Assembly (NCBI GenBank): GCA_027315185.1
Contig: DAHUYO010000019.1
Span: 1 to 47,810 of the forward strand
Reading direction: 5' to 3'
DNA length: 47,810 nucleotides
DNA from: Acidobacteriota bacterium
GTDB taxonomy: Bacteria > Acidobacteriota > Terriglobia > Terriglobales > SCQP01
Shown here: one piece after another, positions 17,072 through 26,328 of the stretch
How positions within the stretch are numbered: the first letter of the stretch is position 1
Layout of the letters: the number at the start of each line of letters is the position of its first letter
The notes under the pieces: generated by a model
The model's database searches: none
Seen by the model: the letters and a program-made list of their open reading frames with translations, nothing else
What the model was told of the DNA's origin: nothing
Position numbers and translations under genes: made by a program

Positions 17072-17364
17072 GGCAGCGCGCACGGACAGGGTTCACCGAA
17101 GTGCCGGACCATGCGGCCGGCCAATCCGAGCAGCTCTTGGCGCACCATCACTTGCGTCAGCAACCGGCCCATCCGCGGTTCACCCAGCGGCGCATAGTCG
17201 CGCTGTTGAAACCACGGTACGGTACTGGCCAAAACGCGGGCAAAGTTCGGCCGCAGAAACTCCAAAACCTTGCTTCCCAACCCCGCGCCGCGAAAATGGG
17301 GATGGACATTCAGCACAAGCAGCTCCCTCGCCGCCCCGCGCCGTCCGGCACGGCGCGCACGCAT
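17068..17364 (-). pseudogene. GNAT acetyltransferase fragment (C-terminal part)
   Basis: The frame encodes 98 residues. The segment ELLVLNVHPHFRGAGLGSKVLEFL is GNAT motif A, which binds acetyl-CoA pyrophosphate, and is followed by a normal C-terminal part with WFQQRDYAPLGEP. The first half of the fold (strands 1-3, about 50-70 residues) is missing, and the upstream DNA is occupied by a gene on the opposite strand. The product starts with an arginine-rich stretch with no GNAT character. It is most likely a truncated remnant. A short functional protein cannot be excluded. Confidence 0.5.
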
Positions 17365-17424
17365 CGTAACTCCGCAGCATGGCCTTGGCGGTAGACTGGC
17401 CTTGAACGGGCAGTGAGGTTGGGG

Positions 17425-17865
17425 ATGCGGTACTGGTTGTGGCTGGCGGCAAAGCTGCTAGGCATCGCGATCGCCGTCGTGGGTCTCTGGGCGCTGGTGG
17501 TGCGGCTCTTACCACCCCATCCAGGCGGGTTGCTCGCCAACTGGCCGCGGCTGGGGGTGGATTTGGGATACACGCTGGCGGTGTTTTTGCTGGGCCTTGG
17601 CGCCGCAGGGTTGCTGGCGATTTGCGCGTGGGACCAGCGTTATCGTTGCCGGACGTGTGGGCGGCGTCTGCGGATGCCGGCTGCGAGTGGCATCTTTAGC
17701 TCCGTGATGCTGGGTGGAACCCCCAACACGGAGTACATCTGCACATTTGGCCACGGCAAACTGGAAGTTCCCGACGTCCATACCAGCTACCGACCAGCGA
17801 AGTGGACCCGCTACGACGGTATTTGGGATGACTGGCGCCGGGCGGAAGAAAAACGGCCGCGGTAA
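17425..17865 (+). CDS. two-helix membrane protein with a C-terminal zinc-ribbon-like domain
   Basis: The product has 146 residues. Two transmembrane helices (about 4-28 and 45-68) precede a cytoplasmic or periplasmic tail containing DQRYRCRTCGRRLRMP and, about 30 residues later, EYICTFGHGKLEVPD. The CRTC pair plus the later cysteine and histidine suggest a metal-binding knuckle. The combination resembles uncharacterised acidobacterial proteins; I know no function. ATG 17425 is preceded by TGAGG at six bases; GTG 17413 is an alternative that adds four residues. It stands alone between the GNAT fragment and a cytochrome gene. Confidence 0.75.
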   Translation: MRYWLWLAAKLLGIAIAVVGLWALVVRLLPPHPGGLLANWPRLGVDLGYTLAVFLLGLGAAGLLAICAWDQRYRCRTCGRRLRMPAASGIFSSVMLGGTPNTEYICTFGHGKLEVPDVHTSYRPAKWTRYDGIWDDWRRAEEKRPR

Positions 17866-17934
17866 GCGGCCTAAGCTTCCCGTGCACGGCGGTTCGGAAG
17901 CGCGCGAGCTGCGCGCATTCAGTCGGTTGCACTG

Positions 17935-17940
17935 TAAAAT
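17935..17940 (+). promoter_or_regulatory. candidate -10 element of the cytochrome gene
   Basis: TAAAAT matches the -10 consensus in five of six positions and ends 8 bases before the ATG at 17949. Transcription would start at or within a base or two of the start codon, giving a leaderless or nearly leaderless mRNA. No good -35 is seen. A GAGGG lies only three bases before the ATG, which is too close for a normal ribosome-binding site. Confidence 0.3.
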
Positions 17941-17948
17941 GAGGGCAT

Positions 17949-18305
17949 ATGCACCCACTGACCCGTTCGGCAGTCACCGTGTTCACGGCTGCCGCGCTCT
18001 CCGCCGGCGCTGCCGCATTTGCCGCTGCGCCAACCGCCAATTGCCAACGCGCGCGGCAAACGTTTAACGACCGCTGCGCAATGTGCCACGGAGAAAATGG
18101 CAAGGGCTACGCCGCGATTCATACCCCAAACTTTACCGACCGGCAATGGCAGGCGAAACACACGACCTCCCAGTTGATTTCCGCCGTTGAGCATGGCGTC
18201 AAGGGAAAGGGCGTGACGATGCCAGCCTTCAAGGGGCAGCTCAGCAAGGCGCAAATTGAATCGCTGGTGAAATGCGTCGTGCGGGGTTTCGCCAAAAAGC
18301 ACTAA
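17949..18305 (+). CDS. small periplasmic c-type cytochrome
   Basis: This monoheme class I cytochrome c has 118 residues. The signal peptide ends at about residue 27 (AAAFAAAPTA). The heme-binding motif is C43-A-M-C46-H47, followed by GENGKGY. The distal methionine ligand is probably M91 in TMPAFKGQL, a typical cytochrome c arrangement. It would shuttle electrons in the periplasm. No oxidase, dehydrogenase or other redox gene is next to it; the GMC oxidoreductase is 3.4 kb upstream on the same strand and could in principle be a donor, but nothing links the two directly. Confidence 0.92.
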   Translation: MHPLTRSAVTVFTAAALSAGAAAFAAAPTANCQRARQTFNDRCAMCHGENGKGYAAIHTPNFTDRQWQAKHTTSQLISAVEHGVKGKGVTMPAFKGQLSKAQIESLVKCVVRGFAKKH

Positions 18306-18688
18306 ACCCTGGCGCGCGCTGAATGGCGCCGCGGTCCGGCTGCGCACAGTGCTTGGCGCGGGCTCCCGCCCCGCCGGCGGCGGGGCGTCGCGCCCTCGAC
18401 CGGCGCGGCGCGGAGCGCCGCTTACCCGCAAGCTGGGCCGGGGCCGCGGCACCCCAGCCCGGCAGCTGCGGGGCGCCCGGCGGCGCCCCGCTTGCGGTCG
18501 CTGCGGGCGGCGCCGCCTCGCTGCTCGGAGGCGGGCCGCCGGGCGGAGTTGCATGGGCTTCGCTATGACCTGCCGCGCCGGCGCCGCTCGCCGAGCCAAC
18601 GGCGCGGCTCCCGCGACTCGCGGCGCCAGCACAGCGATTTACTGCCGCGGGATAGGCCCGCATGGGCACGGCGATCCGCTGGCCGAGG
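18306..18688. other. very GC-rich convergent intergenic region
   Basis: The region separates the convergent cytochrome and pilC genes. Open frames cross it on both strands because stop codons are rare at this GC content. None has a recognisable product or ribosome-binding site. Apart from the 18468 hairpin and several shorter G-C palindromes, nothing is seen. Confidence 0.5.
18468..18491. terminator. GC hairpin between convergent transcripts
   Basis: GCGGGGCGCC (18468-18477) and GGCGCCCCGC (18482-18491) form a perfect 10-bp stem of pure G-C pairs around the tetraloop CGGC. It lies between the cytochrome gene (plus strand) and the end of pilC (minus strand), where a bidirectional terminator would be expected. 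No T-run follows on either strand, so it is not a classical intrinsic terminator. Confidence 0.35.
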
Positions 18689-19906
18689 CTAGTGAACCTG
18701 ACTGGACATCTGCGCCAGCAGGCTGAACATGGGCAGGTACATCGAAATGACGATTCCGCCGACGGCGACGCCCAGGACCATGATCATGATCGGCTCCATC
18801 AACGCCAGCAGATTCTTGATGGCGTTATCCACCTCTTCCTCGTAGAAGTCGCCGATTTTCTGCAACATCGCGTCCATGGCGCCGGTTTGTTCACCGGCGC
18901 CGATCATTTGCACGACCATGTTGGGGAAGATGCCGCTGTCCCGCAGCGGATCAATGATGGTCCGCCCCGTTTCCACGGCGCGGCGAACCCGCATCAACGC
19001 TTGTTCGATCACGGCATTGCCCGAAGTGCGCGCGGTAATGGCCAAGCCGTCCAGAATCGGCACGCCGCTGGTGATCAGGGTGCCCAAGGTGCGGGTAAAG
19101 CGGGCGATCGCGATCTTGCGCATCACCGGTCCAATCTTGGGCAGCTTGAGCTGCATATTGTCCAGCCACAGGCGGCCCTTGGGCGTCTTCTTCACCTGCC
19201 GGTGAACGATGTACAGCACCACCGGGAAGCCGAGGATCAAGTACCAGAAAGAGCCAATGAAAGTGCTGAGCCGAATGACGATGACGGTAGGCAACGGCAG
19301 CTTGGCGTTCAAGCTCGCGAACAAGTTGGTGAAGATGGGCACGATCTTCCAGAGCAGGAAGAAGACAATTAAAACCGTGAAGCTGATAATCGTGACCGGA
19401 TACATCGAGGCGCTCTTGACGGCGGCACGCAGCTTGACGATCTTCTCGATGTGGGTGGAAAGGCGCTGCAGGATGGTGTCCAGGATGCCGCCGGTCTCGC
19501 CCGCCTCGATCATGTTGGTGGTGAGATCGTCGAATACCTTGGGATGCTGGCGCATCGCATTCGCCAGAGTCGAACCGCCCTCGACGGTGCTGCGCACCGA
19601 GGCCAACACCCGGGCAAATGCGGGGTTTTCCTGGTTGCCGCCAATCAGCTCCAGGCACTGCACCAATGGCAGGCCGGCATCAATCATGACGGAAAACTGG
19701 CGGAAAAAGACCGCCTGATCCTTCGCGGTCACCTTGCGGCTTCCGAACGAAGGAATGGCGATTTCCTTGCCCTTTTCCTGGATACGGGTCGGCGAGATTT
19801 GCTCCCGGCGCAAGACGATCTGCAACGCTTGCTTGCTGGGGGCGATGCGCTCGCCGTTCACGCGCTGGCCGCTGCGGGCAACACCTTGATACGTGTACGT
19901 TGGCAT
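18689..19906 (-). CDS. pilC: type IV pilus inner-membrane platform protein PilC
   Basis: PilC/GspF is the inner-membrane platform on which the assembly and retraction motors act. The 405-residue length is normal. Two homologous T2SSF domains are present (about 68-190 and 271-393). The first begins FFRQFSVMIDAGLPLVQCLELI and the second FTRTLGTLITSGVPILDGL. They are separated by transmembrane helices (about 170-240), with a last helix near the C-terminus. The N-terminal MPTYTYQGVARSGQRVNGE is the typical PilC start. It follows pilT by 12 bases as the last gene of pilB-pilT-pilC. Confidence 0.96.
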   Translation of the reverse strand: MPTYTYQGVARSGQRVNGERIAPSKQALQIVLRREQISPTRIQEKGKEIAIPSFGSRKVTAKDQAVFFRQFSVMIDAGLPLVQCLELIGGNQENPAFARVLASVRSTVEGGSTLANAMRQHPKVFDDLTTNMIEAGETGGILDTILQRLSTHIEKIVKLRAAVKSASMYPVTIISFTVLIVFFLLWKIVPIFTNLFASLNAKLPLPTVIVIRLSTFIGSFWYLILGFPVVLYIVHRQVKKTPKGRLWLDNMQLKLPKIGPVMRKIAIARFTRTLGTLITSGVPILDGLAITARTSGNAVIEQALMRVRRAVETGRTIIDPLRDSGIFPNMVVQMIGAGEQTGAMDAMLQKIGDFYEEEVDNAIKNLLALMEPIMIMVLGVAVGGIVISMYLPMFSLLAQMSSQVH

Positions 19907-19918
19907 GGGGATTCCTCG

Positions 19919-21028
19919 TTAGCGCCGCGCACCGGCCATGGCGGGGCGCGGGCCGGCGCCTTGCTCGGCGCGGTTCATCATGTCCTGTAGCTCATCCACC
20001 AGGGAGGAGGCGGTCAGCGCGGTCGATTGAGTAATTTTCCGGGCCAGATACAACTGCAGCAGACTTTGGTTGAACGTCTGCATTCCGTACTTGTCTTGGC
20101 CGGTTTGCATGCTGGAATAAATTTGGTGAACCTTATCCTCGCGGATCAGGTTCCGAACCGCGGCGTTCGGCACCAGGACTTCCATGGCCATGCAGCGGCC
20201 GCCGCCGATCCGGGGCAGCAAGGACTGGCACAGAATGCCTTCCAGCACCAGCGACAATTGGGCCCGAATCTGCGCTTGCTGATAGGCGGGGAAGACGTCC
20301 ACCACGCGGTTGATGGTGCTAACGGCGGAATTGGTGTGCAGGGTGCCGAAGGTCAAGTGGCCCGTTTCCGCGATGCGCAGGGCGCTCTCGATCGTCTCCA
20401 GGTCGCGCAACTCGCCGATGAGGACCACGTCCGGGTCTTGGCGCAAGGCCGCCCGGAGCGCGTTACTGAACCCCTTGGTGTCCGCCAAAACCTCCCTCTG
20501 GTTGACGACGCAACTCTTGTGCTGGTGCACGAACTCGATGGGGTCTTCGATCGTGAGAATGTGGCCGTGTTCGTTCGAATTGATGCGGTCAATCATCGCC
20601 GCCAGCGTGGTGGATTTACCGCTGCCGGTGGGGCCGGTCACCAAGATGAGGCCGCGGGGCTTATCGCACAACTTGGCGACGATCGGCGGCAGTTCCAGGG
20701 CTTCGAAGCTGAGGATATCCACCGGAATCACGCGGAAAACGGCGCCCACGGCGCCGCGCTGATGGAAGATGTTGCCGCGGAACCGCGCGAGTCCCTTCAT
20801 CCCGAAGGAGAAGTCCAATTCCAGCGTTTCCTCCAGCCGATGCTTCTGGGAATCGGTCAGTACGGAATAGGCGAGATGCTTGGTGTCCGCCGGGGTCAAG
20901 GCGGGCAGATCCAGCGGTTGCAGCTCACCGTGAACGCGCACCATGGGGGGGGCATTGGAGGCGAGGTGGAGGTCGCTGCCTTCCAGTTCCAGCAGCCGCT
21001 TGAGGAGATCACTGAGGCCGTAGTTCAT
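19919..21028 (-). CDS. pilT: pilus retraction ATPase PilT
   Basis: PilT is the hexameric ATPase that powers retraction of type IV pili and twitching motility. It has 369 residues. Walker A is GPTGSGKST (132-140), and the Asp box and Walker B (VVLIGELRD) follow. The C-terminal AAVRNLIRE motif is the PilT-specific AIRNLIRE signature that is required for retraction and separates it from PilB. The gene lies 18 bases after pilB and 12 bases before pilC on the minus strand, in the usual B-T-C order. Confidence 0.97.
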   Translation of the reverse strand: MNYGLSDLLKRLLELEGSDLHLASNAPPMVRVHGELQPLDLPALTPADTKHLAYSVLTDSQKHRLEETLELDFSFGMKGLARFRGNIFHQRGAVGAVFRVIPVDILSFEALELPPIVAKLCDKPRGLILVTGPTGSGKSTTLAAMIDRINSNEHGHILTIEDPIEFVHQHKSCVVNQREVLADTKGFSNALRAALRQDPDVVLIGELRDLETIESALRIAETGHLTFGTLHTNSAVSTINRVVDVFPAYQQAQIRAQLSLVLEGILCQSLLPRIGGGRCMAMEVLVPNAAVRNLIREDKVHQIYSSMQTGQDKYGMQTFNQSLLQLYLARKITQSTALTASSLVDELQDMMNRAEQGAGPRPAMAGARR

Positions 21029-21046
21029 GTCTGTATCCAGGAAACA

Positions 21047-22765
21047 TCAGAGGACGGTTTCGCGCAGGACCTCTTCCAGCGTGGTCATCCCTTGCGCCGC
21101 TTTCATTAGGCCGCTCCGGCGCAGAGTAATCATGCCGCGTTCAATGGCCTTCTTCTTGAGTTCGATCGCCGAAGCGCCCACCAGGACCAACTCGCGGATG
21201 GCGTCATCCACCGCCATCACCTCGTAGAGCCCGACGCGGCCCTTATAGCCGGTGCCGTTGCAGGTGGAGCAGCCCGCCCCCTTGGAGATCTTGACCTGCT
21301 TCGCTTCCTCGGCCGAATAGCCGATATCCAGCAACTCGCGGAGCGGCACCTCCTGCAGCTGGAGGCATTGGCTACAGATGCGGCGAACCAGCCGCTGGGC
21401 ACAAATCAGATGCACGCTGGTGGCCACGAGAAACGGCTCGACGCCCATGTTCATGAGGCGGCTGATCGTGGACGGGGCGTCATTGGTATGGAGCGTGGAG
21501 AGCACCAAATGGCCGGTCAGCGCCGCTTTGACGGCGATTTCGGCGGTCTCAAAATCGCGAATTTCGCCGACCAGAATGATATTGGGATCCTGGCGCAGGA
21601 ACGAGCGCAGCGCGGCGGCGAAATTGAGGCCGATCTGCTCCTTCATTTGCACCTGGTTGATCCCGGGCAGCTGGAACTCGACCGGATCCTCGGCGGTCAT
21701 GATGTTGACGTCCGAGGTGTTGAGCTGGGCAACGGAACTGTAGAGGGTATTGGTTTTGCCGCTGCCGGTGGGCCCAGTGACTAGCACCATTCCGTAGGGC
21801 TTATGAATCGCGTCCTGAAACTTGGCCAGCGACTCCGGCTCGAAGCCCAGCTTGGTCATATCCAGGCGGAGATTTTCCTTGTCCAGCAGCCGCATCACGA
21901 TCTTTTCGCCGAAGAGCGTCGGCAGGATCGAGACGCGCAGGTCGAGAACGCGCTTGCGGCCTTCGCGCGTCATCTTCAGCATGATGCGGCCATCCTGGGG
22001 AAGGCGCTTCTCGCTGATGTCCAGCTTGGCCATGATCTTGATGCGGCTGGTCACCGCGTCGCGTAACCGGATCGGCGGGCTCATGATCTCTTGCAGGATG
22101 CCGTCAATGCGGTAGCGAACGCGGAACTCCTTTTCGTATGGCTCGATGTGAATGTCGCTCGCGCCGCGGCGCACCGCGTCGAACAGGATGGCGTTGACCA
22201 GGCGAACGACCGGGGCCTCTTCCGCCGCGCGCTCCAAGTCCTCCAAGTCAAGATCGCTTTCGGTGTCCTGAACTTCGACCGCGCCGGGCTCCTCGGACTC
22301 GATCTCGTCCATCAGCTCGGTGAGCTTGCCCTCCTCCACGCCGTCGTAATAGAACTTGCCGATCGTGTCCAGAACCTGGCTCTCCGTGGCGACCACGGGG
22401 ATCACCTTGAGGCCGGTGGAGAACTCGATCGTCTGCACCACGGCCAACTCGCTGGGATCAGTCATGGCCAGCGTGACGGAGGTGCCGTTGCGGCTTAGCG
22501 GAATTACCTGATTGTGCTCGGCGACCTCCCGGGAAACCAGCTTCAAGACGTTACGGTCAATCTCGAAGTCCTTAAGGTTCAGAGCGGGAACGCCATATTG
22601 GCGGGAAAGGAAGCTGGCGACTTCATCCTCGGAACAGAAGCGAAGCTTGACGAGGGCGGAGCCCAGGCGCCCGCCATGGCGCTTCTGGTGACCGAGCGCC
22701 TCTTCCAATTGGGTGGCGCTGATCACCTTTTCCTTGACTAACAATTCGCCGAGACGCAAAGACAT
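21047..22765 (-). CDS. pilB: pilus assembly ATPase PilB
   Basis: This extension motor ATPase of the type IV pilus has 572 residues. Its N-terminal 150 residues have the GspE/MshEN-type repeat (RLGELLVKEKVISATQLEEAL, echoed by RLGSALVKLRFCSEDEV), a domain that binds cyclic di-GMP in some homologues. The core has Walker A GPTGSGKT (331-338). Two CxxC pairs (CSQC and CSTC) near the C-terminus form the zinc site typical of GspE/PilB. ATG 22765 gives the family-typical MSLRLGELL start; an ATG nine codons upstream (22792) is possible. It is the first gene of pilB-pilT-pilC. The 277-base leader up to the tRNA should contain its promoter. Confidence 0.96.
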   Translation of the reverse strand: MSLRLGELLVKEKVISATQLEEALGHQKRHGGRLGSALVKLRFCSEDEVASFLSRQYGVPALNLKDFEIDRNVLKLVSREVAEHNQVIPLSRNGTSVTLAMTDPSELAVVQTIEFSTGLKVIPVVATESQVLDTIGKFYYDGVEEGKLTELMDEIESEEPGAVEVQDTESDLDLEDLERAAEEAPVVRLVNAILFDAVRRGASDIHIEPYEKEFRVRYRIDGILQEIMSPPIRLRDAVTSRIKIMAKLDISEKRLPQDGRIMLKMTREGRKRVLDLRVSILPTLFGEKIVMRLLDKENLRLDMTKLGFEPESLAKFQDAIHKPYGMVLVTGPTGSGKTNTLYSSVAQLNTSDVNIMTAEDPVEFQLPGINQVQMKEQIGLNFAAALRSFLRQDPNIILVGEIRDFETAEIAVKAALTGHLVLSTLHTNDAPSTISRLMNMGVEPFLVATSVHLICAQRLVRRICSQCLQLQEVPLRELLDIGYSAEEAKQVKISKGAGCSTCNGTGYKGRVGLYEVMAVDDAIRELVLVGASAIELKKKAIERGMITLRRSGLMKAAQGMTTLEEVLRETVL

Positions 22766-23042
22766 TTGTCTGCCCGCACGGCGGACGCCCATAAGGACGG
22801 GAAACCGCCGTGTAGGCCGAGAGTAGCGGGCCAGCTAGGGGTGGGCGCAACTGGACAGAGGAGCAGGTATCGAGTGGTGTAGGGGTAAGAACCGGCGATT
22901 CTCGTCCAAAACGCCTACAACCGCCGGTGTCGCGGTCGCAACCGCCGCGTCCGTGAACGCACCGCCGGCCGGCTTTCCTCGCGGAGAAATGCGCCTGCTG
23001 CACTTTCCCGCTGGCGAGCATGCGCCACGCGCGCATTACGCC
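22766..23042 (-). other. pilB leader region
   Basis: No gene is seen between tRNA-Leu and pilB. The stretch must carry the pilB promoter, but I could not find a convincing sigma-70 or sigma-54 (TGGCAC-N5-TTGC) site. Short inverted pieces are present: TGTAGG/CCTACA and ACCGGCG/CGCCGGT between about 22877 and 22927 interleave, so they could form alternative structures. Confidence 0.4.
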
Positions 23043-23131
23043 TGGTGCCCGGGGCGGGACTCGAACCCGCACGTCCCTTTCGAGACCCGGGATTTTAAGT
23101 CCCGTGCGTCTGCCGATTTCGCCACCCGGGC
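23043..23131 (-). tRNA. tRNA-Leu (anticodon TAA)
   Basis: On the minus strand the 89-base gene begins GCCCGGG and ends CCCGGGC-A-CCA, a perfect 7-bp acceptor stem with encoded CCA. The anticodon arm is GGGA-CTTAAAA-TCCC, giving the anticodon TAA, which reads UUA/UUG leucine codons. A long variable arm (GGGTCTCGAAAGGGAC region) marks it as a class II tRNA, and GGTTCGAGTCC is the T-loop. It begins 15 bases after the recN stop and may share its transcript. Confidence 0.97.
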
Positions 23132-23146
23132 GGCGGGCTTGTATCG

Positions 23147-24916
23147 CTAGTTTACCGGCGATCCCGCCGACTGCCCCACTTCCTTGGATCGCGGACGGGC
23201 CGGGCCGGCCCGCGGCGTTGCCGCCCGTGAGGCGGCCGCCCGTTGCAGCAGCTCGGCGGCATGGCGGCGGGCCGCAGGGGTAACCGCCCCGGCTAACATG
23301 CGAGCGATCTCCTCGACCCGCTCGGCGCCCGCCAAGGGTGTCAATTGGGTCACCACCCGATTCCGTTGCGGTGTTTTCTCAACGTGCAGGTGGCGATCGG
23401 CGTGGCTGGCGATCTGGGCGAGATGAGTCACGCACAGCACTTGATCGCGCCGGGCCAATGCGGCCAGTTTTTGCCCCACGGCTTCGGCGGCGCGCCCGCC
23501 AATGCCGGCATCAATTTCATCAAACACGCGGGTGGGAGGCGGACCCGCTGACTGGGCCGCCTGGCGCGCCAGCGCCGCGGTTTCGAGGGCGAGCAGCAGG
23601 CGGCTGCGCTCTCCGCCCGAGGCGATGCGATCGAACGGCAGCAGCGGCTCGCCCGGGTTGGTCGCGGCGAGAAAGCGGATATGATCCCAACCCGCCGGCC
23701 CCCAGGCGCTGACGCTCGGCGCTGCTTCATCCGCGGGGCTAAACGCGATCTCGAGGCGAATCTTCATGGCCAAATCCGCCGCCTCAAGGGCCACTTGGTC
23801 CTGGAGCCGGCGGGCCTCGGCGCGGCGCCGGACGCTGCGCGCATGCGCCAGCTCCCGGTATGCCGCCTCGGCGCGCCGACACGCGCTTTCCGCGTCCCGG
23901 CGCCATTCCTCATGCCGCTCGATGCGGTCCAACTTGGCGTCCAGTTCCTGGGCGTAGGCGAGGACGGCGGCTAGATCGGGACCGTATTTCCGCTTGATTC
24001 GATCCAGCACCACGAGCCGCTCCTGCACCTGCGCCAGGCGGTCCGGCGCCGCATCGGGTGGCTCGAGCCAATCCCGCAACTGCGCCGCAACGTCCGTCGC
24101 CTCGATGCGCAGGGCCTCCAACCGCGCGGCCAGCGCTTCCGCCGCGGGTTCCATCCGGCCCAGATCCTGGACCTGCCGTTGCGCGGCCTTCAGGGCGACG
24201 ATGACAGCGTTCGGATCGTCATATAGAAGAGCATAGGCCGCGGATGCGGCGGCGCCGATCTTTTCGGCATTCGCCAAGCGGCTCTGCTCAACGCTCAGTT
24301 CGGCGTCCTCACCGGGTCGCGGCGCGACGGCGGCAATATCCTGCCGCTGAAAGCGCCACAAATCCGCCTCCCGCTGGCGCTCCTGGTCCTGCCGCAGCCC
24401 GTCTTCCAGCTGGCTGCGCGCGGATTGCCAGGCCGCATAGGCCGCGGCTAAATCCTCCAGCTCCCTCCCTTCGCCGACCGCGGCGTCGAGCCGGGCCAAC
24501 TGCGCCGCCGGCGCCCAACCCGCCAGCGCCTCATCCTGGGCATGGACCTGCGCGAGCCACGGCGCGAGGCGCCGCAATAGAGCCACTGTCGCTGGTTGGT
24601 CATTCACCCAAACGCGACCGCGGCCGCCGACTTCACGCCGGATCAAGACCTCCCCGGCCGCCGCTAACCCCAATTCCTCCAGGACGCGATCCAGTGCTGC
24701 CGACCCGGCCGCGAAGACGCCTGCCAAGCTGGCACGGTCTTCGCCCGCGCGCACCGCGCTGGTCTCCGCGCGCTGACCCAAAAGCAGTGCGAGCGCATCC
24801 ACCACGATGGACTTCCCCGAGCCGGTTTCGCCGGTCAACACGTTCAGTCCGGGGGCAAACTCCACGGTCAAGTGGTCAATCAAGGCGTAGTTTTCGATAT
24901 GCAACGACAACAACAT
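23147..24916 (-). CDS. recN: DNA repair protein RecN
   Basis: RecN is an SMC-like ATPase that helps RecA-dependent double-strand break repair. It has 589 residues from the ATG at 24916. The start MLLSLHIENYALIDHLTVEF and Walker A GETGSGKS are typical, and the middle is a long coiled coil rich in alanine, arginine and glutamate. The C-terminal ABC half has ASGGERSRLLLAL and the Walker B VFDEIDAGIGG. The open frame continues upstream to 25234, but that extension shows no conserved sequence and enters the tolQ promoter region. It is divergent from tolQ with a 248-base gap. Confidence 0.96.
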   Translation of the reverse strand: MLLSLHIENYALIDHLTVEFAPGLNVLTGETGSGKSIVVDALALLLGQRAETSAVRAGEDRASLAGVFAAGSAALDRVLEELGLAAAGEVLIRREVGGRGRVWVNDQPATVALLRRLAPWLAQVHAQDEALAGWAPAAQLARLDAAVGEGRELEDLAAAYAAWQSARSQLEDGLRQDQERQREADLWRFQRQDIAAVAPRPGEDAELSVEQSRLANAEKIGAAASAAYALLYDDPNAVIVALKAAQRQVQDLGRMEPAAEALAARLEALRIEATDVAAQLRDWLEPPDAAPDRLAQVQERLVVLDRIKRKYGPDLAAVLAYAQELDAKLDRIERHEEWRRDAESACRRAEAAYRELAHARSVRRRAEARRLQDQVALEAADLAMKIRLEIAFSPADEAAPSVSAWGPAGWDHIRFLAATNPGEPLLPFDRIASGGERSRLLLALETAALARQAAQSAGPPPTRVFDEIDAGIGGRAAEAVGQKLAALARRDQVLCVTHLAQIASHADRHLHVEKTPQRNRVVTQLTPLAGAERVEEIARMLAGAVTPAARRHAAELLQRAAASRAATPRAGPARPRSKEVGQSAGSPVN

Positions 24917-25164
24917 GGCGGCTTCTGGCAAGCATAGCGGCAATCCACCGACCCCGTGAGAGTTGATTCTGGGCGACCGCCGCGGGTCCCCGACGTGGAC
25001 CCGGCCCGGACCGCGGACAAACCGAAACGGAGCCGGGCTGGATACCGTCAAATCCTCTAGCGGGCACAGGTGAAAACCTAGGTTCATGGGCCTTTCCGGA
25101 GGGTTCGGCGAGGTTCGTAATGTGCTAGCGTAATTGGTTAAATCGCGGGAATTTAGGAGCCGAA
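24917..25164. other. divergent promoter region recN / tolQ
   Basis: These 248 bases separate the divergent recN and tolQ genes. The tolQ-proximal part is locally AT-richer (around 25120-25155) and ends in TTTAGGAGCC, the ribosome-binding site of tolQ. I could not assign a convincing -35/-10 pair, nor a LexA-type box for recN. Confidence 0.4.
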
Positions 25165-25887
25165 TTGTCGCTGCTTTCCGGGGTAATGACCAGCGCCGTT
25201 GGGGGAGGGGCGGTGTCGCAGATGATCGCGACATCGGGACCGACGGTGCGCATTGTGTTGCTGATTCTGCTGGGGTTTTCGCTCCTGAGTTGGGCGATCA
25301 TCCTGCAAAAATGGGCGGCCTTTCGCCGCGTCCGCACCCAGATGCGGCGGTTTCTGCGGGCCTTTCGCAAAGCCCGGGCGCTGCCGGAAATTAGCGCCGC
25401 GGCGGACAGCTTTCGTCCCTGCCCGCTGGTGGAGGTTTTCGAATCCGGATACGAGGAATTCACGCGGCAGTTCACCGGTGGGGGGCCGCGCAACCTGGAG
25501 GCCGTCAACCGCGCCTTGAAGGCGGAAAGCACCGAGCAAGTGACGCTGTTGGAGCGACGGTTGGGCTGGCTGGCCACCACGGCGGGCGCTTGCCCGTTCA
25601 TCGGCCTGTTCGGGACCGTCTGGGGAATCATTGACGCCTTTCACGCTCTGGGAACCGAGGGCGCGGCCACGCTTCGGGCTGTCGCTCCGGGCATTGCGGA
25701 GGCGTTGATCACCACCGCGGCGGGTTTGGCGGCGGCCATTCCCGCCCTCATCGCCTATAACGCCTACGTCAACCAGGTCAAGGAGATGGCGGCGCGCACC
25801 GACGAGTTCGCGCTGGAGTTTTTGAATCAGGCGGAATCGCAAGCGACGGCGCACGGGACGAGACAGGAAACCGTCCTGCGCGGCTAG
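25165..25887 (+). CDS. tolQ: TolQ/ExbB proton-channel subunit
   Basis: This inner-membrane stator subunit of the Tol-Pal motor has 240 residues. It has one N-terminal membrane helix (about 28-50), a cytoplasmic loop, and the MotA/TolQ/ExbB core with two helices, including LERRLGWLATTAGACPFIGLFGTVWGI and ALITTAAGLAAAIPALIAYN. The start is TTG 25165, chosen because AGGAG lies five bases upstream; the first ATG (codon 8) has no such site. It is called TolQ rather than ExbB because tolB and pal follow in the same cluster. Confidence 0.94.
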   Translation: MSLLSGVMTSAVGGGAVSQMIATSGPTVRIVLLILLGFSLLSWAIILQKWAAFRRVRTQMRRFLRAFRKARALPEISAAADSFRPCPLVEVFESGYEEFTRQFTGGGPRNLEAVNRALKAESTEQVTLLERRLGWLATTAGACPFIGLFGTVWGIIDAFHALGTEGAATLRAVAPGIAEALITTAAGLAAAIPALIAYNAYVNQVKEMAARTDEFALEFLNQAESQATAHGTRQETVLRG

Positions 25888-25896
25888 GAACGCGAG

Positions 25897-26313
<417 letters not shown>

Positions 26314-26328
26314 TGCCCTCGACCGACC

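Noticed and set aside
23043..23131. tRNA-Leu as an attachment site of an integrated element
   Set aside because: No integrase and no repeated tRNA end was seen; the flanks are core genes recN and pilB.
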